64,000 nt of DNA from positions 124,001 to 188,000 of the forward strand of contig NZ_KI421504.1 in NCBI RefSeq assembly GCF_000473165.1, written 5' to 3'. The translations under genes and the position numbers were made by a program. This document shows, one piece after another, positions 41,866 through 50,779 of this stretch (position 1 is the stretch's first letter; each line of letters begins with the position of its first letter). The stretch is from Leisingera aquimarina DSM 24565. Its GTDB lineage: Bacteria > Pseudomonadota > Alphaproteobacteria > Rhodobacterales > Rhodobacteraceae. Below the pieces are notes generated by a model. The model made no database searches, had not been told where the DNA came from, and was given only the letters and a program-made list of their open reading frames with translations.

Positions 41866-42518
41866 ATGCGCCCGCCTGTTTCCCGTGAATCGGCCCCGCG
41901 CACTGTCATCTGGCAATATCTGCTGCCAGTCACCCGCCGTCAGCGCTGGGACATTGCAGTGCTGCACAGTCTCAGCGCGCTGATGTGCGGCTGCAACTGC
42001 TCGGTCGCCTGGAGCCATATGCAGCACCATCGCCACGCCATGGGCCCCAGCGATATCGAGGGCCACTGCGGGCATATGAGCGCAGGCCAAGTGCTGCGCT
42101 ACGGGCCGCGCTTTCCGCTTGATCTGATACGTGCCTGCTGGGGACAGGGCGGTCCAAATGGCGCCAACGGATCCTGCGGGACGGGATCTGCGTGGCACTG
42201 CTGGCCGGTGCTTTCCTGTGGAGCGGCCAGCGGTTCTTGCTGCTGCATCTTGCGGCAACGGCGGCGGCGCAATGCATGACCGCCTTCTTCGCGGCCTGGA
42301 TCACTCACCAGGGCACTAAAAATACCTGTCAGGCCGCCCGCAGCCAGCGCGGTGTTCTGGCCAAGGCCGCCTATCTGATGCTGTTCCACCGTGAACACCA
42401 TCTGTTCCCGAAAGTGCCTGTCTGCCGCCTGCCGGAATTGGCGGCACGGCTGGATACCCAGGTGCCCGGCTACGCCGCGAGCCGCCTGCCGGTACTAACT
42501 TGGCTGAACGGAGACTGA
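41866..42518 (+). pseudogene. Fatty acid desaturase-like gene, frameshifted and short
   Basis: Two frames make one protein. The first, from an ATG at 41866 with AAGGAG upstream, carries HMQHHRHAMG, one histidine box of membrane desaturases. At about 42154, after RACWGQGGP, the frame shifts by one base deletion to KWRQRILRDGICVALL, and the second frame carries the last box HREHHLFPKVPVCRLPELAA. Total about 217 residues versus 300 or more for complete relatives, and I see no first histidine box. So it is probably non-functional, unless the deletion is a sequence error. Confidence 0.75.
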
Positions 42519-42614
42519 ACGGCGGCTGGTATCCCACTTTTTGTCAGGCGGCGGCCCAATTTCAGCCCGATTCCAAGCGCAACTCAGAGGAGATTTCTTC
42601 ACAACAGGCTTCCA

Positions 42615-43487
42615 ATGATCTCCCGAATTATCTCCGCTTTTGAAAGCTTTACGTTCAAGTTCCTTGATTTTAACGGCCGCGCCACCCGACTGGAGTACTG
42701 GTGCATCATCCCGACGGTCTGGCTGTGCATTTTCCTGATGCTGCCGGGGGATGCTTCCGAAGTCTGGGCTCATTTGCTGCGCCGCGAGGTGCCGCCGCTC
42801 AACCCGTTCCACTATGGTTCGATCGGGCTGTTCCTGTTCACCTTCATCCCCCGGTTGTCGCTGACTGTACGCAGGCTGCATGACGCCGGGCGCAGTGGAA
42901 AATGGGTCAAACTGCCCTTCACCGCCTTCACTTTGGGCGTGGTGATGAGCTTTGGTCTGCTGACTTCTCTGCCGATGGCTGACTCCAGCGGCCTCGGCCC
43001 CGGACTGATGGTGGCCGGTGCCGTGACGGCCTCCCTGTCGGGTGGCTTCTGGGATGCACTGTTCAATATGGCAGCCATTGCCAATGCGGTGAATTGGGGC
43101 CCGGTGCTGGAGGCCATGCTGGGGGGCGCGGCGCAGGCGGATCCGGGTGCCGTGCTGGACCAGACCGGCGCCATGGCGTCGCATAACCCAGTGGCCGGTT
43201 ATCAATACCTGTTTCAGATTATGTTGTTCGGGCTTGGCCCATTCATCGCCCTGTTGCTGCATCTCTACTTCATGCTGCTGCCGTCTGATCGCAGCGACAG
43301 CATCCATGGCACCAGCCCCGTGCAGACCCCTGCCCGCGGATCTTCCAGACACGGGCACAACGCCTATGCAGGCTATGCCTATCTGACCAAGCGCACGGAT
43401 GAAGAGCAAATAATGCTACAGGCCGCACGCAAGGCACAGGTCCGAGAGCTGTATCAAAGCCGGGTGCTAAGCAAACCAAACGGCTGA
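42615..43487 (+). CDS. DUF805 membrane protein
   Basis: A 290-residue protein of the DUF805 type: FNGRATRLEYWCIIPTVWL at the start, then several membrane segments and RLHDAGRSGKW, the signature motif of the family. It has an unusually long insertion in the middle (around 120-185) and a long polar C-terminus compared with the usual 110-150 residues. It has a weak ribosome site. The family function is unknown. A bidirectional terminator follows. Confidence 0.85.
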   Translation: MISRIISAFESFTFKFLDFNGRATRLEYWCIIPTVWLCIFLMLPGDASEVWAHLLRREVPPLNPFHYGSIGLFLFTFIPRLSLTVRRLHDAGRSGKWVKLPFTAFTLGVVMSFGLLTSLPMADSSGLGPGLMVAGAVTASLSGGFWDALFNMAAIANAVNWGPVLEAMLGGAAQADPGAVLDQTGAMASHNPVAGYQYLFQIMLFGLGPFIALLLHLYFMLLPSDRSDSIHGTSPVQTPARGSSRHGHNAYAGYAYLTKRTDEEQIMLQAARKAQVRELYQSRVLSKPNG

Positions 43488-43508
43488 GCCCGCACCGGCA
43501 TAAAAGAG

Positions 43509-43535
43509 GGCCGCGTCACCGACGCGGCCTTCTTT
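43509..43535. terminator. Bidirectional Rho-independent terminator
   Basis: GGCCGCGTC-ACC-GACGCGGCC is followed by TTCTTTCTT on the plus strand and by CTCTTTTA on the minus strand. It separates the rightward DUF805 gene from the leftward gshA. Confidence 0.88.
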
Positions 43536-43537
43536 CT

Positions 43538-44908
43538 TCAGTAGGCAAACTCGCCGTAGATGCGTGTCAGGTCTTCGCCCCAGGCGCCATTGTAGCGCGC
43601 CAGCAGCTCATCCGCCGGAACCTTGCCACTGTCGAGACTGTCCTTCAGTGCGTTCAGGAAATGTGTCTCATCCGGCACCAGCCCGCCCGCGCCGGGTTTG
43701 TGCCGGGCTTTCAGGCCGCTTTCCGAAATTGCCACCACTTCACGCGCCAGCTCATGCATATCGATACTGCCCACCTTGGCCTGCAGCCCCTGTTCCGAGG
43801 CCGCAACCCGCAGCGCATCACGGGTTTCCGCGTCCCAGCCCTTGACCAGATCCCAGGCGGCGTCCAGCGCCGACTGATCATAGGTCAAGCCGACCCAGAA
43901 CGCAGGCAGCGCGCACAGACGCCGCCAGGGGCCGCCGTCGGCGCCACGCATTTCGATGAATTTCTTCACGCGGGCCTCAGGGAAAACGGTGGTGAGGTGG
44001 TCAGCCCAGTCGCTGAGCGTCGGGGTCTCGCCGGGCAGCGCCGGCAGCTCGCCCTTCAGGAAGTCGCGGAACGACATGCCCAGCGCGTTCACGTATTCGC
44101 CGTTGCGGTAGACGAAATACATCGGCACATCGAGCGCGTATTGCACCCAGGCCTCGAACCCGAAGCCCGCGTCGAACACAAACGGCAGCATGCCGGTGCG
44201 GTCGGCGTCCAGATCGCGCCAGACGCGGGCGCGCCAGGATTTGTGGCCGTTGGGTTTGCCATCGAGGAACGGTGAATTGGCAAACAACGCGGTTGCCACC
44301 GGCTGCAGCGCCAGTGCAACACGCATCTTCTGCACCATGTCGGCCTCGGAGGAAAAATCGAGGTTCACCTGCACGGTGCAGGTACGGCGCATCATGGTGG
44401 TGCCCATGGTACCGACCTTCTGCATATAGCCGTCCATCAGCTTGTAACGGCCCTTGGGCATCAGAGGCATGTCTTCATGGCGCCACACAGGGGCGGCGCC
44501 CAGGCCGATGAAGCCGACGCCGATCTTGTCGGCAATATCCTTCACGTCGCGCAGGTGGGCGTTCACCTCGTCGCAGGTCTCGTGAATGGTTTCCAGCGGC
44601 GCGCCGGAGAGTTCCAGCTGCCCGCCGGGTTCCAAACTGATATTGGCGCCATCTTTGGTCAGACCGATGAGGTTATCGCCTTCGGTCAAAGGCGCCCAGC
44701 CGTGGCCGTCGCGCAGACCTGTCAGCACCGCAAGGATTGAGCGTTCGCCCTCATAAGGCAGCGGCTTCAGCGTATCTTTGCAGAAGCCGAACTTCTCATG
44801 CTCGGTGCCGATGCGCCAGTCTTCCTTGGGTTTGCAGCCGTCAGCAAGATATTCTGCAAGCTGTTCGTGGCGTTCGATCGGTCCGCCGCCGGACTGGGGA
44901 ATGGACAT
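43538..44908 (-). CDS. gshA: Glutamate-cysteine ligase
   Basis: First enzyme of glutathione synthesis. About 456 residues, of the plant/alphaproteobacterial type. Motifs are GTEHEKFGF, SLEPGGQLELSGAPLETIHE, TCTVQVNLDFS and MRGADGGPWRRLCALPAFW. The ATG at 44908 has GGAG upstream; a GTG three codons earlier is an alternative. It faces the bidirectional terminator. gshB is not in the window. Confidence 0.96.
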   Translation of the reverse strand: MSIPQSGGGPIERHEQLAEYLADGCKPKEDWRIGTEHEKFGFCKDTLKPLPYEGERSILAVLTGLRDGHGWAPLTEGDNLIGLTKDGANISLEPGGQLELSGAPLETIHETCDEVNAHLRDVKDIADKIGVGFIGLGAAPVWRHEDMPLMPKGRYKLMDGYMQKVGTMGTTMMRRTCTVQVNLDFSSEADMVQKMRVALALQPVATALFANSPFLDGKPNGHKSWRARVWRDLDADRTGMLPFVFDAGFGFEAWVQYALDVPMYFVYRNGEYVNALGMSFRDFLKGELPALPGETPTLSDWADHLTTVFPEARVKKFIEMRGADGGPWRRLCALPAFWVGLTYDQSALDAAWDLVKGWDAETRDALRVAASEQGLQAKVGSIDMHELAREVVAISESGLKARHKPGAGGLVPDETHFLNALKDSLDSGKVPADELLARYNGAWGEDLTRIYGEFAY

Positions 44909-44973
44909 GCCTGGCACTCCGTCCTGTTAGGTCTGTCATGAAGGGTCAGTCGTGGGCGGAATCACCGCCGGTG

Positions 44974-45501
44974 TCAATGCAGGCGCTGATGTTCGGGGCG
45001 GCTGGAGGAGCGCTCCCAGATCACGACCTGGTGAGGGCCGCGGCGACGCAATTCCGTCAGCATCCGTTCGGTTTTAAGCCCCGGCAGAGCAGCAAAGACG
45101 TCGAACAGCGCCTCGTAACCTTCGGCATTAACCGGGATTGCCAGCGGCGGCTGGCCAGGTTGCTCCAGCAGCCAATGCGGCGGTTTGGAGGATTGATCCA
45201 GCGCCAGCCGCTCCAATTCCGAAGCTGCCACGGCGCCGCCGGTGAGCGGCCCGAAATAGGCGATCTGCCCTTCGTCCACCTGCACCACGCCGGGGCCACT
45301 GGTGCCGCGCCGGAAGCGCATCCGCTGCGCGCCGATAACAGCTGCCACCAGACCAGTGGCCACAAAAGCCCAGCCGGTGATAGCTGTAAATCCAGCTTCG
45401 GAGAAGGCCCATTTCAGCCCCAGCAGGAACATCAATGCCGCGGCAAGGACCTCACGCCATTGCCAAAGGGCTGCGCGGGCTTCGGGGCGAATGAAGCTCA
45501 T
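44974..45501 (-). CDS. Membrane protein of unknown function
   Basis: A 175-residue protein with two membrane segments (VLAAALMFLLGLKWAF and ITGWAFVATGLVAAVIGA) and a C-terminal soluble part (VVQVDEGQIAYFGPLTGGAV, YEALFDVFAALPGLKT). The order of features is like PH-domain-type membrane proteins, but I cannot assign a family. Its start overlaps the stop of the kinase-like gene by four bases, and it lies in the rsmE operon. Confidence 0.75.
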   Translation of the reverse strand: MSFIRPEARAALWQWREVLAAALMFLLGLKWAFSEAGFTAITGWAFVATGLVAAVIGAQRMRFRRGTSGPGVVQVDEGQIAYFGPLTGGAVAASELERLALDQSSKPPHWLLEQPGQPPLAIPVNAEGYEALFDVFAALPGLKTERMLTELRRRGPHQVVIWERSSSRPEHQRLH

Positions 45502-46478
45502 CTCGATATCCTTTTGCCTTGCCGGAGGTGAGCCAGAAACACACGGATTCTTCGACGCCTGACCCGCATCTTTCGTGGCTTGCCCGGATTTCTAGCGTAC
45601 ATGGTAAAGTATGTAAGCCCGATGAAGAAAATCAGCAGGGAATTGACTTCTTGGGCAGGAACAGTGCCGTGGGTCAGGAACTGCCGCAGCTCCTGCCGGT
45701 CCAGCCCGAACAATAACGGCCGGGAAATCTCCATCTCCCGAAAGTCCTTTGACACCAGAAACATTGCGGACTGGCGAGCTTTTACAAACCTTCCAACGCG
45801 GTGAATGTCTACCGCGGATAGGATGCCGTCTTCGCGCATGATAAAGTTGCGCGGAGCAAAATCGGGATGACCCGACGCTTTCAGCACTGGCCTTCCTGCC
45901 AGCCCACCCAGCATGTCAAGCAAAGCGCGGCCGAGTTCAACCAGCAACCCGGCATCGCGGTGTTGAACGCGGTTTTGCAAAATCTGGTTGATCTCGGCAG
46001 CGAGACCGTCAGTGTTCAGCCCGGTTTGAACGAAGTCCCCTTGTTCTGCCCAATGCTGCCAATCGCAACAGCGCTTGATCAACTGCCTGCCGTTGACGTC
46101 CGGTTCTTCTAGCAGCTTGTCAACCGGCGTCCCGTCTTCAAAGCTCGCGATTACCAGCCCGAGATGCCCAGAAGTGGCCAAAAGTTCATTGAAGGAAAAC
46201 GCCGGATGCGGTCCAAGCGAGGCAAGTCTGTCCAGTGCCGCCGTGGTCTGACCGACAAAAGCGCGCCGGCTTTCCAGCTCCCAGAACTTTTTGACGACCA
46301 CCGCACGGGATTCCCGCTCGCCCCGAAAAACAGATGCTTCGGGAGAAATTCTGAGGGCTGAACCCAGAAGCGCCTGCTGGCGAGGCCACCTCAGATTTGC
46401 CTGACGCTGCACCCGCGTCAACTGCCGTCCTGCATCTTTCGGCCGCTTTTGTGCAAAGAATTGCGTGAAACCATTCAC
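45498..46478 (-). CDS. Kinase-like phosphotransferase protein
   Basis: A 326-residue protein with protein-kinase-like fold features: SRAVVVKKFWELES (ATP-lysine), GHPDFAPRNFIMREDG with the catalytic HxDxxxxN pattern, and LSAVDIHRVGR where the aspartate replaces the DFG position. Length and pattern fit aminoglycoside phosphotransferase or lipopolysaccharide kinase families. It starts with GTG directly after the rsmE stop (TAAGTG), so it is coupled to it. The C-terminus is very basic (RKMRVRRRRIRVF) after a hydrophobic stretch. Substrate unknown. Confidence 0.72.
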   Translation of the reverse strand: MNGFTQFFAQKRPKDAGRQLTRVQRQANLRWPRQQALLGSALRISPEASVFRGERESRAVVVKKFWELESRRAFVGQTTAALDRLASLGPHPAFSFNELLATSGHLGLVIASFEDGTPVDKLLEEPDVNGRQLIKRCCDWQHWAEQGDFVQTGLNTDGLAAEINQILQNRVQHRDAGLLVELGRALLDMLGGLAGRPVLKASGHPDFAPRNFIMREDGILSAVDIHRVGRFVKARQSAMFLVSKDFREMEISRPLLFGLDRQELRQFLTHGTVPAQEVNSLLIFFIGLTYFTMYARNPGKPRKMRVRRRRIRVFLAHLRQGKRISR

Positions 46479-47201
46479 TTACCAGTCTCCCAGCGTATGC
46501 TGCCATAGGGTCATCGCCGCGACCGCTGCCGTGTCCGCTCGCAGGATGCGGGGACCAAGGCTGACCACATGGGACTGCGGTAGCGCGTGCAGACGTTTGC
46601 GTTCGGTTTCCGAAAACCCGCCCTCAGGGCCGATCAGAATGGCCCAAGGCACGTCTTTTTGCGTTTCGGCCGCCAGTTGCACGTTGCCCGCTTCGGCCTC
46701 GTCGCAGAACATCAACTGCCGGTCTTCCGGCCATTGATCCAGCAGGCGCGAGAGTTTTTGCAGCTCCGCCACCTCCGGCACATAGGTGCCGCCGCATTGT
46801 TCCGCCGCCTCGACCGCATGGGCCTGCAGCCGGTCCTGACGGATGCGTTCGGAGTTGGTGAATTCGGTCTGCACCGGCAGGATACGGGCCGCGCCCATCT
46901 CGGCCGCCTTCTCGACAATAAAATCGGTGCGCGCTTTCTTGATCGGGGCAAACATCAGCCACAGGTCCGGAGGCATTTGCAGCGGTTTGGTCTGCTCCTG
47001 GCACAGCAGCGTGCCACCGCGTTTGCCGGCTTCGGCAATCTCGGCCAGCCACTCGCCATCCTGGCCGTTAAACAGCGCCACATGGGCGCCCGCGGCCTGC
47101 CGCATCACCCCGAACAGGTAATGCGCCTGATCACGATCCAAGGGAACCGATTGCCCTGCCCCCAAAGGGTGCTCTACATACAGTCTGATTTTTGCACTCA
47201 T
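46479..47201 (-). CDS. rsmE: 16S rRNA (uracil-1498-N3)-methyltransferase
   Basis: Methylates U1498 in 16S rRNA. It has 240 residues of the SPOUT/RsmE family: LPVQTEFTNSERIR in the middle and the SAM-binding knot region ILIGPEGGFSETERKRL, followed by LGPRILRADTAAVAAM. Its start is only 12 bases from the divergent ubiA start, so promoters must overlap coding sequence. Confidence 0.96.
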   Translation of the reverse strand: MSAKIRLYVEHPLGAGQSVPLDRDQAHYLFGVMRQAAGAHVALFNGQDGEWLAEIAEAGKRGGTLLCQEQTKPLQMPPDLWLMFAPIKKARTDFIVEKAAEMGAARILPVQTEFTNSERIRQDRLQAHAVEAAEQCGGTYVPEVAELQKLSRLLDQWPEDRQLMFCDEAEAGNVQLAAETQKDVPWAILIGPEGGFSETERKRLHALPQSHVVSLGPRILRADTAAVAAMTLWQHTLGDW

Positions 47202-47213
47202 GGGGTCCTACAT

Positions 47214-48176
47214 ATGCAAGGCCAGAAGCCAGCGCCAGAGGGTCAGGTTGCGGATGCGGTCCGTGGAAACTGGGTCGACACATATGCGCCGGAATGGACG
47301 CGGCCCTATCTGCGCCTTTCCCGCGCCGACCGGCCGATCGGCACCTGGCTGCTGTTGATCCCCTGCTGGTGGGGGTTGGCTCTGGCCATTCTGTCGGATC
47401 AGAGCCCGCGCTGGCAGGACTTGTGGATCGCTGCGGGATGTGCCGGCGGCGCCTGGCTGATGCGCGGCGCGGGCTGCACTTGGAATGACATCACCGACCG
47501 AAACTTTGACGGCCAGGTAGAGCGCACCCGCTCGCGTCCGATCCCCTCGGGGCAGGTCACGGTCAAGCGCGCGCTGGCCTGGATGGGGCTGCAATGCTTG
47601 GCGGGCCTTGCGATTCTCTTGACCTTCAACCAGGCGGCCATTGCCATGGGCATCCTGTCGCTGCTGCCCGTCGCTGTGTACCCCTTTGCCAAGCGGTTCA
47701 CTTGGTGGCCACAGGTGTTTCTGGGTCTTGCCTTCAACTGGGGCGCGATGCTGGCCTGGGTGGCGCATACCGGCACCATGGGCTGGCCACCGGTTCTGCT
47801 GTATCTGGCAGGCATCGCCTGGACGCTGTTTTATGATACCATCTATGCCCATCAGGACACTGAGGACGACGCGCTGATCGGAGTGAAATCCACCGCCCGT
47901 CTCTTTGGTACGCAAACCCCGATGTGGTTGCGCCGGTTCATCGTGGCTTTTGTCAGCCTGATGGCGCTGGCGGTGATCCTAGCAGTGCAGGACAGCGCCT
48001 CGGTGCTGGCCCTTGTGTTGGCGCTGGCAGCTCCCTGGGCGATGGGCTGGCACCTGACCTGGCAGCTGCGCGCCTTTGACGCGGAAAACGCGCCAAGGCT
48101 CTTGCAACTGTTCCGTCTCAACCGCGATACCGGCCTGATTCCGCTGATCTTCTTTGTGCTGGCCATGTTCGCATGA
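47214..48176 (+). CDS. ubiA: 4-hydroxybenzoate polyprenyltransferase
   Basis: Membrane enzyme that attaches the polyprenyl tail to 4-hydroxybenzoate in ubiquinone synthesis. About 320 residues with around eight membrane segments. The two aspartate-rich motifs are GCTWNDITDRNFDGQVERT and YAHQDTEDDALIGVKSTA. The ATG at 47214 is 12 bases from rsmE. The prenyl chain is made by the IspB-type enzyme at 5.7 kb. Confidence 0.95.
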   Translation: MQGQKPAPEGQVADAVRGNWVDTYAPEWTRPYLRLSRADRPIGTWLLLIPCWWGLALAILSDQSPRWQDLWIAAGCAGGAWLMRGAGCTWNDITDRNFDGQVERTRSRPIPSGQVTVKRALAWMGLQCLAGLAILLTFNQAAIAMGILSLLPVAVYPFAKRFTWWPQVFLGLAFNWGAMLAWVAHTGTMGWPPVLLYLAGIAWTLFYDTIYAHQDTEDDALIGVKSTARLFGTQTPMWLRRFIVAFVSLMALAVILAVQDSASVLALVLALAAPWAMGWHLTWQLRAFDAENAPRLLQLFRLNRDTGLIPLIFFVLAMFA

Positions 48177-48236
48177 TTGAACCGGGCGCCTGCGCAGGGT
48201 AAGAGCCTGTAACGCAAACTGGGAATGTTCTGCCAT

Positions 48237-50126
48237 ATGCGCCTGTCTAAGCTGTTGATCCCGGGCCTGGCCTTTGCCGCCGCTGCCGGGCTGAGCCTTG
48301 TTGCCGCCGGATTTGCCGTCACCGCTGTAGAACGGAGCACAGAAACGGCTGTGCGCCGGGCTCTGGATGATGGCGGTTACACCTGGGCTGAGGTGACTGC
48401 CGACGGTTTGCAGGTGCTGCTGGAAGGCACCGCTCCGGATGAGGCGACGCGGTTCTCGGTCAAATCACTGGTCGGCACGGTTGTCGATGCGGCGCGGATC
48501 CTCGACGGCCTCGAGGTGCCGCCCGCCGATGGCCTGGCACCGCCATGGTTCTCTGCCGAAATTCTGCGCAATGACAGCGGCATCTCGATTATCGGGCTGA
48601 TCCCCGCAGGGTCCGGCCGCACGGCGCTCGTCAAGGAGCTTGAGACGCTGGCAGGCCCTGAGAACGTGGCCGATCTGCTGGAAACCGCAAAATACACAAT
48701 CCCTGACGGCTGGCAGGAGTCTATGCTGTTTGCGGTGGAGGCACTGAAGCTGCTGCCCCGTGCCAAGATCTCGGTTGCGGCCGGGGAGGTCTCGGTCACC
48801 GCCATTTCCGACAGCGAAGAGGCCAAGGCCCAGCTGGAAGAACAGCTCGGCCGCAAGGCCCCTCCCGGCATGCGGCTGGCGCTCGATATCGCGGCACCGC
48901 GCCCGGTGATCACCCCCTTCACCCTGCGCTTCCTGCTGGGACCGGACGGCGCAGAATTCGATGCCTGCTCCGCCGAGAGCGAGGAAAGCCGCAACCGCAT
49001 TCTGGCCGCCGCCCGCAAGGCCGGGCTGCAGGATGAGGCGGATTGCGTGATAGGCATGGGCGTGCCCTCTCCCAACTGGGCCCGCGCGGCGGAACTGAGC
49101 ATTGCAGGCCTGGCGGAGCTTGGCGGCGGCGCGGTGACCATCGCCAATGCGGATATCACCCTGGTCGCCGCAGAAGGCACCGAAAACGCGCTGTTCGACC
49201 ATGTGGCCGGCGAGCTGGAAAACGCCCTGCCCCGGGTCTTTGCGCTGCATGCGGTCCTGCCTGTACCGGAAACCCAAGACGCCGGCGGCATCCCTGAATT
49301 CACTGCGACACTCAGCCCCGAAGGCCAGGTGCAACTGCGCGGACGCCTTACCGATGCGGCACAGCGCACGGTTGCCGACAGCTATGCCAAGGCGCGGTTC
49401 GGGTCGGACAACGTGCACACAGCCGCCCGTGTAGTCGCCGACTTGCCTGCGGATTGGCCGGTGCGGGTGCTGGCCGCACTGGAAGCGCTCTCTTATCTGC
49501 AGCGCGGCGCGGTCACTGTAACCCCTGGCAATCTGGAACTGCGCGGCATGAGCTACCGCAAGGACGCGCCGGCTGAGATTGCCCGCTTCCTTTCTGCCAA
49601 ATTGGGCGAGGCTGACACCTACGGCCTCGACATCACCTATGAAAAGCCGCCCGAACCCAAGGACAAACCGCTGCCGCCGGAACTGTGCGAGGCGCAGCTC
49701 GCCAGCGCCCAGAGCGAGGCCAAGATTGCCTTTGAACCCGGCTCGGCCACCATCGCGGCACAAAGCACTGGAACCATGGACCGGATCGCCGGTGTACTGG
49801 GCCGCTGCGGCCCGGTACGGCTGGAAATCCAGGGCCATACCGACAGCCAGGGCCGCGAGGCGATGAACCAGAACCTGAGCCAGGCGCGAGCTCAGTCGGT
49901 GCTGAACGAGCTGCGGGCGCGCCGGGTGGTCACCTCCACCTTTGCCGCCAAGGGCTATGGCGAAAGCGAGCCGATTGCTGACAACTCAACCGAAGACGGC
50001 CGCGAATCCAACCGCCGTATTGAATTCAAATTGATCCGCCCTGCGGCCGCGGAAGACGCCGCCGGGACGGGCAACGGCGAAGAAGCCGCCGAAAGCGCAG
50101 AAGACGCACAGGAGACCACAGAGTAA
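48237..50126 (+). CDS. OmpA-family protein with BON-like repeats
   Basis: About 629 residues from the ATG at 48237 (48225 is an alternative). An N-terminal hydrophobic stretch (LLIPGLAFAAAAGLSLVAAG) targets it to the envelope. Several BON-like modules follow (VTADGLQVLLEGTAPDEATR, LSPEGQVQLRGRLTDAAQ). The C-terminal OmpA domain binds peptidoglycan: IQGHTDSQGREAMNQNLSQA, then RRIEFKL, with an acidic tail rich in Glu and Ala. Its stop overlaps the next ATG (TAATG). Probably links the envelope layers; the precise role is unknown. Confidence 0.85.
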   Translation: MRLSKLLIPGLAFAAAAGLSLVAAGFAVTAVERSTETAVRRALDDGGYTWAEVTADGLQVLLEGTAPDEATRFSVKSLVGTVVDAARILDGLEVPPADGLAPPWFSAEILRNDSGISIIGLIPAGSGRTALVKELETLAGPENVADLLETAKYTIPDGWQESMLFAVEALKLLPRAKISVAAGEVSVTAISDSEEAKAQLEEQLGRKAPPGMRLALDIAAPRPVITPFTLRFLLGPDGAEFDACSAESEESRNRILAAARKAGLQDEADCVIGMGVPSPNWARAAELSIAGLAELGGGAVTIANADITLVAAEGTENALFDHVAGELENALPRVFALHAVLPVPETQDAGGIPEFTATLSPEGQVQLRGRLTDAAQRTVADSYAKARFGSDNVHTAARVVADLPADWPVRVLAALEALSYLQRGAVTVTPGNLELRGMSYRKDAPAEIARFLSAKLGEADTYGLDITYEKPPEPKDKPLPPELCEAQLASAQSEAKIAFEPGSATIAAQSTGTMDRIAGVLGRCGPVRLEIQGHTDSQGREAMNQNLSQARAQSVLNELRARRVVTSTFAAKGYGESEPIADNSTEDGRESNRRIEFKLIRPAAAEDAAGTGNGEEAAESAEDAQETTE

Positions 50127-50440
50127 TGAACAGGACAGAGTTCATCATCACCACCGCGATCATCCTGTTCGCGGCCTTTGCCCTGGGCTGGTTCGCCAAT
50201 TGGCTGGTGCACCGCTTCACCCGTGTACGGCAAAGCGATGTGGCCGACCTCGACCGGATGAGCCAGGAGCTGCATGAGGCGGAGGAAACCCGCGATCAGG
50301 CGATCACCTATTTGCAGCAGCGCGAGGCGGAGCTGACCAACCAGCTGACCCAGACCGAGGCCGAACTGCGGGCTGCGATGGATGGTTTGCGCGAGGCCCG
50401 CCGTGAGGCCGAAGAGCTGCGAAACCAGATCCCCCACTGA
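50126..50440 (+). CDS. Single-span membrane protein with coiled coil
   Basis: A 104-residue protein: one N-terminal membrane helix (FIITTAIILFAAFALGWFAN), then a continuous charged helix likely to form a coiled coil (SQELHEAEETRDQAITYLQQ, AELRAAMDGLREARREAEEL). It starts inside the stop codon of the OmpA-family gene, so they are co-expressed and may work together at the inner membrane. Function unknown. Confidence 0.78.
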   Translation: MNRTEFIITTAIILFAAFALGWFANWLVHRFTRVRQSDVADLDRMSQELHEAEETRDQAITYLQQREAELTNQLTQTEAELRAAMDGLREARREAEELRNQIPH

Positions 50441-50779
50441 ATGCTTGCAGAGGGCGGAGCACTCCCGCGCCTGCAGCCCGCGCTGGCTGCGCCAGCACCG
50501 TCTGAGCAGTCTTGGGCGTAGCGCCGTGCTGACGCACGGCGGTTGCCTTCCTGCTGAGAAGGCCTGGATGGGCAAGTCTGCCCATTCAGACAGTTTTCAA
50601 TTGTCTTTGAATTAGGCGCGTCAAGGACAAGCCGCTTCGCTGGGGCCTGCGGCCTCCTTGGCCCGCCGCCGCTTGCAACCGGGCTGCGCCGGGCAACGCC
50701 TGGTGCCGGACCCAACAGGCAGGGATCATCTCTTGATGATTGAACACTTGGCAGGAGCCCCTGCCTCCGGTTCTGCGGG
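50441..50779. other. Non-coding region between convergent genes, rich in hairpins
   Basis: 339 bases with no gene I believe. It holds the two-hairpin element (50456-50541, minus), then GCCTTC/GAAGGC, TGGGCA-AGTC-TGCCCA (50569-50584), and a pair CAAGGA/TCCTTG around 50627-50660 enclosing GGCCTGCGGCC. The short frames seen here have no ribosome site and no sensible protein. The number of stems suggests structured RNA 3' of moaE, or accumulated repeat debris. Confidence 0.5.
50456..50541 (-). repeat. Dispersed two-hairpin intergenic element, divergent copy
   Basis: On the minus strand CGCCGTGC-GTCA-GCACGGCG (50541-50522) is followed after 25 bases containing GCCCAAG by GCTGGC-GCA-GCCAGC (50496-50482), then GGCGCGGGAGTGC. 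The layout is that of the other copies, but both stems have different sequences with pairing kept. It lies downstream of moaE in the sense orientation. Confidence 0.65.

Noticed and set aside
50382-50615. Short frame in the hairpin-rich region after the coiled-coil gene
   Set aside because: It overlaps a real gene, has no ribosome site, and its peptide changes character across the hairpins.
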